Positions 5,712-7,680 of a stretch of DNA of 7,680 nucleotides are shown piece after piece. Every line of letters starts with the position of its first letter. Positions within the stretch are counted from its first letter, which is position 1. The stretch is from NCBI GenBank assembly GCA_043806395.1, contig JAZDHC010000215.1:1-7680 (forward strand), in the 5' to 3' direction. The notes beneath the pieces are model-generated. The model ran no database searches. It saw nothing but the letters and a program-made list of their open reading frames with translations, and had not been told where the DNA came from. Source of the stretch: CG2-30-40-21 sp043806395. GTDB taxonomy: Bacteria > UBA9089 > CG2-30-40-21. A program made the translations under genes and the position numbers.

Positions 5712-5794
5712 AGGCTGTAGACTATTAGGCTATAGGCTGTAGGGAGAAAGGAATTGTCTCTACCTACAGCCTAACTGCCTATAGCCTACAGCCT
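5712..5794 (+). repeat. Long imperfect hairpin between ilvB and ilvN
   Basis: Arms 5712-5743 and 5763-5794 (32 nt each) pair at 25 positions, with the ends perfectly matched for 9 and 11 bases. GAGA (5744-5747) and TCTC (5757-5760) extend the stem into the loop. The arms are built from repeated AGGCTGTAG and AGGCTATAGG units of the family that also flanks the operon. In mRNA it would place a strong fold directly before the ilvN ribosome binding site (5801-5807). There is no following U-tract, so it is not a standard terminator. Confidence 0.75.
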
Positions 5795-5811
5795 ATACTT
5801 AAGGAGGTATA

Positions 5812-6291
5812 ATGAATCATACAATATCTGTATTGGTTGAAAACAGGTTTGGGGTTTTGGCACGGGTGTCGGGACTGTTCTCTGGCAGGGGATATAATAT
5901 TGATAGCCTGTGTGTGGGAGAAACAGATGATCCTACGATATCAAGGATGACTATTGTTACCCATGGTGATAATAAAATTATTGAACAGATAGAAAAGCAA
6001 CTCAATAAGCTCATTGATGTAATTAAGGTTATAGATGTAACCAAAGAGGATCATGTCGAAAGAGAATTGGTTTTGATTAAGGTTGGGGTAGATGAGGGGC
6101 AAAGGGGAAAGATTCTGGAAATAGTGGAGATATTTCGCGGCAAGATTATCGATATCTCCCCAAAGACAATAACTGTGGAGATAACCGGTGATGAAGGCAA
6201 GATAAATGGGATTACTGAAATGCTCAACCCATTTGGGATAAAGGAGTTGGTGAGGACAGGAAAGGTAGCGGTGGTGAGAGGAGAGAAATAG
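5812..6291 (+). CDS. ilvN: Acetohydroxyacid synthase, small (regulatory) subunit
   Basis: This subunit binds IlvB, raises its activity and gives feedback inhibition by valine. At 159 aa it is of normal length. An N-terminal ACT domain spans about residues 3-76 (SVLVENRFGVLARVSGLF, then RGYNIDSL), and a C-terminal ALS small-subunit domain spans about 84-157 (RELVLIKV, IFRGKIIDISP). The residues equivalent to those implicated in valine binding in E. coli IlvH, Asn11, Gly14 and Asn29, are present, so valine inhibition is expected but inferred. A perfect AAGGAGG (5801-5807) lies four bases before the ATG. The gap from ilvB is filled by the hairpin repeat, yet gene order and strand support one operon. 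The symbol ilvH is also used for this subunit. Confidence 0.97.
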   Translation: MNHTISVLVENRFGVLARVSGLFSGRGYNIDSLCVGETDDPTISRMTIVTHGDNKIIEQIEKQLNKLIDVIKVIDVTKEDHVERELVLIKVGVDEGQRGKILEIVEIFRGKIIDISPKTITVEITGDEGKINGITEMLNPFGIKELVRTGKVAVVRGEK

Positions 6292-6294
6292 GAA

Positions 6295-6315
6295 GGTAAT
6301 ATGGTAATCGGTAAT
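6295..6315 (+). repeat. Triplicated GGTAAT
   Basis: GGTAAT occurs at 6295-6300, 6303-6308 and 6310-6315, directly after the ilvN stop codon. It is a small irregular repeat with no evident role. Confidence 0.5.
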
Positions 6316-6325
6316 CAGGAGAGGA

Positions 6326-6379
6326 GAGGAGTAAAGAGGAGTAAAGAGGAGTAAAGAGGAGTAAAGAGGAGTAAAGAGA
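6326..6379 (+). repeat. 10-bp tandem array between ilvN and ilvC
   Basis: The unit GTAAAGAGGA is repeated four times exactly (6331-6370), followed by a 9-base partial unit (6371-6379) and preceded by GAGGA. The period equals about one DNA helical turn. Each unit carries an AGAGGAG purine run resembling a Shine-Dalgarno core. The true ilvC site, AAGGAGG at 6417-6423, lies downstream of the array. It is a candidate variable-number repeat. Confidence 0.9.
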
Positions 6380-6416
6380 TAGGTCATATAAGACCTATAG
6401 GACTTATTAAAATTTT

Positions 6417-6423
6417 AAGGAGG
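6417..6423 (+). promoter_or_regulatory. Ribosome binding site of ilvC
   Basis: AAGGAGG is a full anti-16S match nine bases before the ATG at 6433 and marks the translation start despite the many SD-like runs upstream. Confidence 0.8.
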
Positions 6424-6432
6424 TTTGAAACA

Positions 6433-7434
6433 ATGGCAACGATATTCTACGAAGAGGATGCTGACCTTACTCTATTAAAGGGTAAGAAGATAGCCATCAT
6501 TGGCTATGGTGCTCAGGGGCATGCACAGGCACAAAACTTAAGGGATAGTGGGTGTGAGGTAATTGTCGCTCAACGAGAAGGTTCACGAAGTTATGAGATG
6601 GCAAAACGGGATGGTTTTACCCCTGTTTCTGCACAAGAGGCAGCTGCACAGGCTGATTATATCCAGATGCTGGTACCGGATCAGACGCAGAAAAGTATTT
6701 ATGAAACAGCCATAAAGCCAAACCTGAAACCAGGCAAGGTGCTTGGCTTTTCACATGGGTTTAATATCCATTTTGGTCAGATTATTCCACCACCAGAGAT
6801 TGATGTGGTTATGATTGCTCCCAAGGGTCCTGGTAAGCTTGTCAGACGGGTTTATACAGAGGGTGGCGGTGTTCCATGCGTTGTAGCCGTGCATCAAGAC
6901 GCATCTGGTAGGGCATTAGATCTTGCCCTGGCATATGGCAAAGCAATTGGCGGTACCAAGGCTGGTATCATTGAAACAACCTTTGAGGAAGAGACAGAAA
7001 CAGATTTGTTTGGCGAACAGGTTGTCTTATGCGGTGGATTAACAGAATTGATCCGTGCAGGCTTTGACACCCTGGTAGAGGCAGGGTATCAGCCAGAGAT
7101 AGCCTACTTTGAATGCTGCCATGAATTGAAGTTAATCATAGACCTCATCCATGAGAAGGGCATCACCGGCATGAGACAGGCAATAAGTGGTACAGCCAGA
7201 TATGGGGATGTTACCAGAGGAAAATGGATTATCAATGATGAAACAAGGGAAACCATGCAGGAAATTCTATCAGATATCCAAACTGGTGAATTTGCCAAAG
7301 AATGGATACTTGAAAATCAAGCAAATCAACCAGTATTAAATGCCCTTGTAAGGAATGATGCAGATCATTTGATAGAAGAGGTTGGAGAAGAATTAAGAAG
7401 TATGATGGGCTGGTTAAAAGAAGAGAACAAGTAA
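6433..7434 (+). CDS. ilvC: Ketol-acid reductoisomerase (class I, NADP-type)
   Basis: The enzyme (EC 1.1.1.86) isomerises and reduces 2-acetolactate or 2-aceto-2-hydroxybutyrate to the dihydroxy acids, the step after AHAS, using Mg2+ and NADPH. The 333 aa match short class I enzymes. The Rossmann domain covers about residues 1-180 with GYGAQGHAQAQN at 24-35. The cofactor loop QREGSRS (47-53) has Arg48 and Ser51/53, as in NADPH-preferring forms. Catalytic His108 lies in GFSHGFNIHF. The C-terminal knotted domain (about 181-330) carries the metal ligands Asp191 and Glu195 (TDLFGEQ), Glu227 and Glu231 (FECCHELKLI), and substrate-side Ser252 in ISGTARYGD. No residue expected for catalysis is missing. 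It ends the visible operon, 141 nt after ilvN, with its own strong ribosome site. Confidence 0.98.
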   Translation: MATIFYEEDADLTLLKGKKIAIIGYGAQGHAQAQNLRDSGCEVIVAQREGSRSYEMAKRDGFTPVSAQEAAAQADYIQMLVPDQTQKSIYETAIKPNLKPGKVLGFSHGFNIHFGQIIPPPEIDVVMIAPKGPGKLVRRVYTEGGGVPCVVAVHQDASGRALDLALAYGKAIGGTKAGIIETTFEEETETDLFGEQVVLCGGLTELIRAGFDTLVEAGYQPEIAYFECCHELKLIIDLIHEKGITGMRQAISGTARYGDVTRGKWIINDETRETMQEILSDIQTGEFAKEWILENQANQPVLNALVRNDADHLIEEVGEELRSMMGWLKEENK

Positions 7435-7448
7435 GTATTCAGGTGAAT

Positions 7449-7473
7449 AGGCTGTAGACAATTAGGCTGTAGG
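7449..7473 (+). repeat. 25-bp ilv-flanking repeat, right copy
   Basis: AGGCTGTAGACAATTAGGCT here differs at one base from the start of the ilvB-ilvN hairpin arm at 5712-5731. It is the inverted partner of 3984-4008. It begins 14 bases after the ilvC stop. Confidence 0.7.
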
Positions 7474-7481
7474 TGTAAGCG

Positions 7482-7507
7482 TTCAGCTATCAGCTGTCAG
7501 CTGTCAA
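7482..7507 (+). repeat. Short CAGCTRTCAGCTGTCAG run
   Basis: TCAGCTATCAGCTGTCAGCTGTCA is a three-unit repeat of a 7-base motif. A related CATCAGCCATCAGCCACCAGC run lies at 3524-3544 before the nested stem element, so both may be members of one low-complexity repeat type. Confidence 0.5.
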
Positions 7508-7536
7508 TTTCAAAGGGATTAGACCACAAAATGGAG

Positions 7537-7557
7537 AAGGTGGGGACGGTTCACCTT
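7537..7557 (+). repeat. Small REP-like hairpin
   Basis: AAGGTG (7537-7542) pairs with CACCTT (7552-7557) around GGGACGGTT. A GTGGGGACGGTTCACC core resembles sequences seen near REP-associated IS200-like (Y1) transposase genes, but none is in the window, so the link is from memory and weak. Confidence 0.4.
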
Positions 7558-7591
7558 TGTTTGAAAGCTTGCGGTTAGTTGAGAGTGCAAT

Positions 7592-7625
7592 ATTCCCCCT
7601 TAGAAAAGGGGGTTAGGGGGTTGTA
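7592..7625 (+). repeat. 34-bp palindromic repeat, copy 2
   Basis: It is identical over all 34 bases to 33-66 and in the same orientation, about 7.56 kb apart. It carries the same CCCCCTT-AGAA-AAGGGGG stem. Direct copies of this size could support recombination that deletes or duplicates the whole segment. Confidence 0.85.
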
Positions 7626-7662
7626 TTCTGTAGATGATGTCCCCTTGCCCGAAAGGAATCAT

Positions 7663-7680
7663 ATGAAAAACGATGAAAGT
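7663..7680 (+). CDS. Possible start of another gene, cut by the window end
   Basis: ATG at 7663 is preceded by AAAGGA (7652-7657) at a good distance and opens MKNDES before the window ends. It follows ilvC in the same direction after 228 nt of repeats. Only six codons are visible, so no product can be proposed and the start itself is uncertain. Confidence 0.35.

Noticed and set aside
6326..6379. CRISPR-like array
   Set aside because: The units are contiguous 10-bp tandems without spacers and no cas gene is present.
4335..7298. Overlapping ORFs in other frames within ilvB, ilvN and ilvC
   Set aside because: The three ilv genes are full length with conserved catalytic residues, so overlapping frames are incidental.
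7537..7557. Intrinsic terminator of ilvBNC
   Set aside because: The stem is only 6 bp and is followed by TGTTTG, not a T-run. No convincing terminator for the operon is visible before the window ends.

Overview
The window carries a branched-chain amino acid operon, ilvB-ilvN-ilvC, on the + strand (4032-7434). Divergent from it is one very large gene (206-3163, - strand) for an exported protein made almost entirely of HEAT-like repeats. The AT-leaning composition, standard bacterial AHAS and class I KARI sequences, a Sec signal peptide, a near-consensus sigma-54 promoter and many short palindromic repeats between genes suggest an uncultivated Gram-negative-type bacterium from a repeat-rich lineage. 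I cannot name the phylum from this sequence; the repeat style resembles that of several environmental candidate phyla and anammox-type planctomycetes, which is only an impression.

Layout: 1-205 holds no gene but has a tandem pair of G/C-rich palindromic repeats. 206-3163 (-) is the HEAT-repeat gene. 3164-4031 is an 868-base divergent region without a convincing gene. It contains a leader hairpin and a sigma-54-type promoter facing the HEAT gene, a 253-bp segment bounded by inverted repeats that encloses a nested stem structure and a promoter-like sequence, two further palindromic repeats, and a sigma-70-like promoter facing ilvB. 4032-5705 is ilvB (TTG start), 5812-6291 ilvN and 6433-7434 ilvC. 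7435-7680 holds more repeats and what may be the first codons of another gene.

IlvB and IlvN form acetohydroxyacid synthase (catalytic and regulatory subunits). IlvC is ketol-acid reductoisomerase. Together they perform the first two common steps to valine, isoleucine and leucine. Both gaps inside the operon are unusually long (106 and 141 nt) because repeats fill them: a long imperfect hairpin between ilvB and ilvN, and a 10-bp tandem array between ilvN and ilvC. Inverted copies of a 25-bp sequence also bracket the operon.

The most unusual signal is that short palindromic repeats of the same families found between genes also lie inside the HEAT gene, in frame. They occur at three places, each a turn between helices, and one 18-bp repeat is read in two reading frames within the same gene. 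This resembles, but is not shown to be, the protein-coding insertion of palindromic elements known from Rickettsia.
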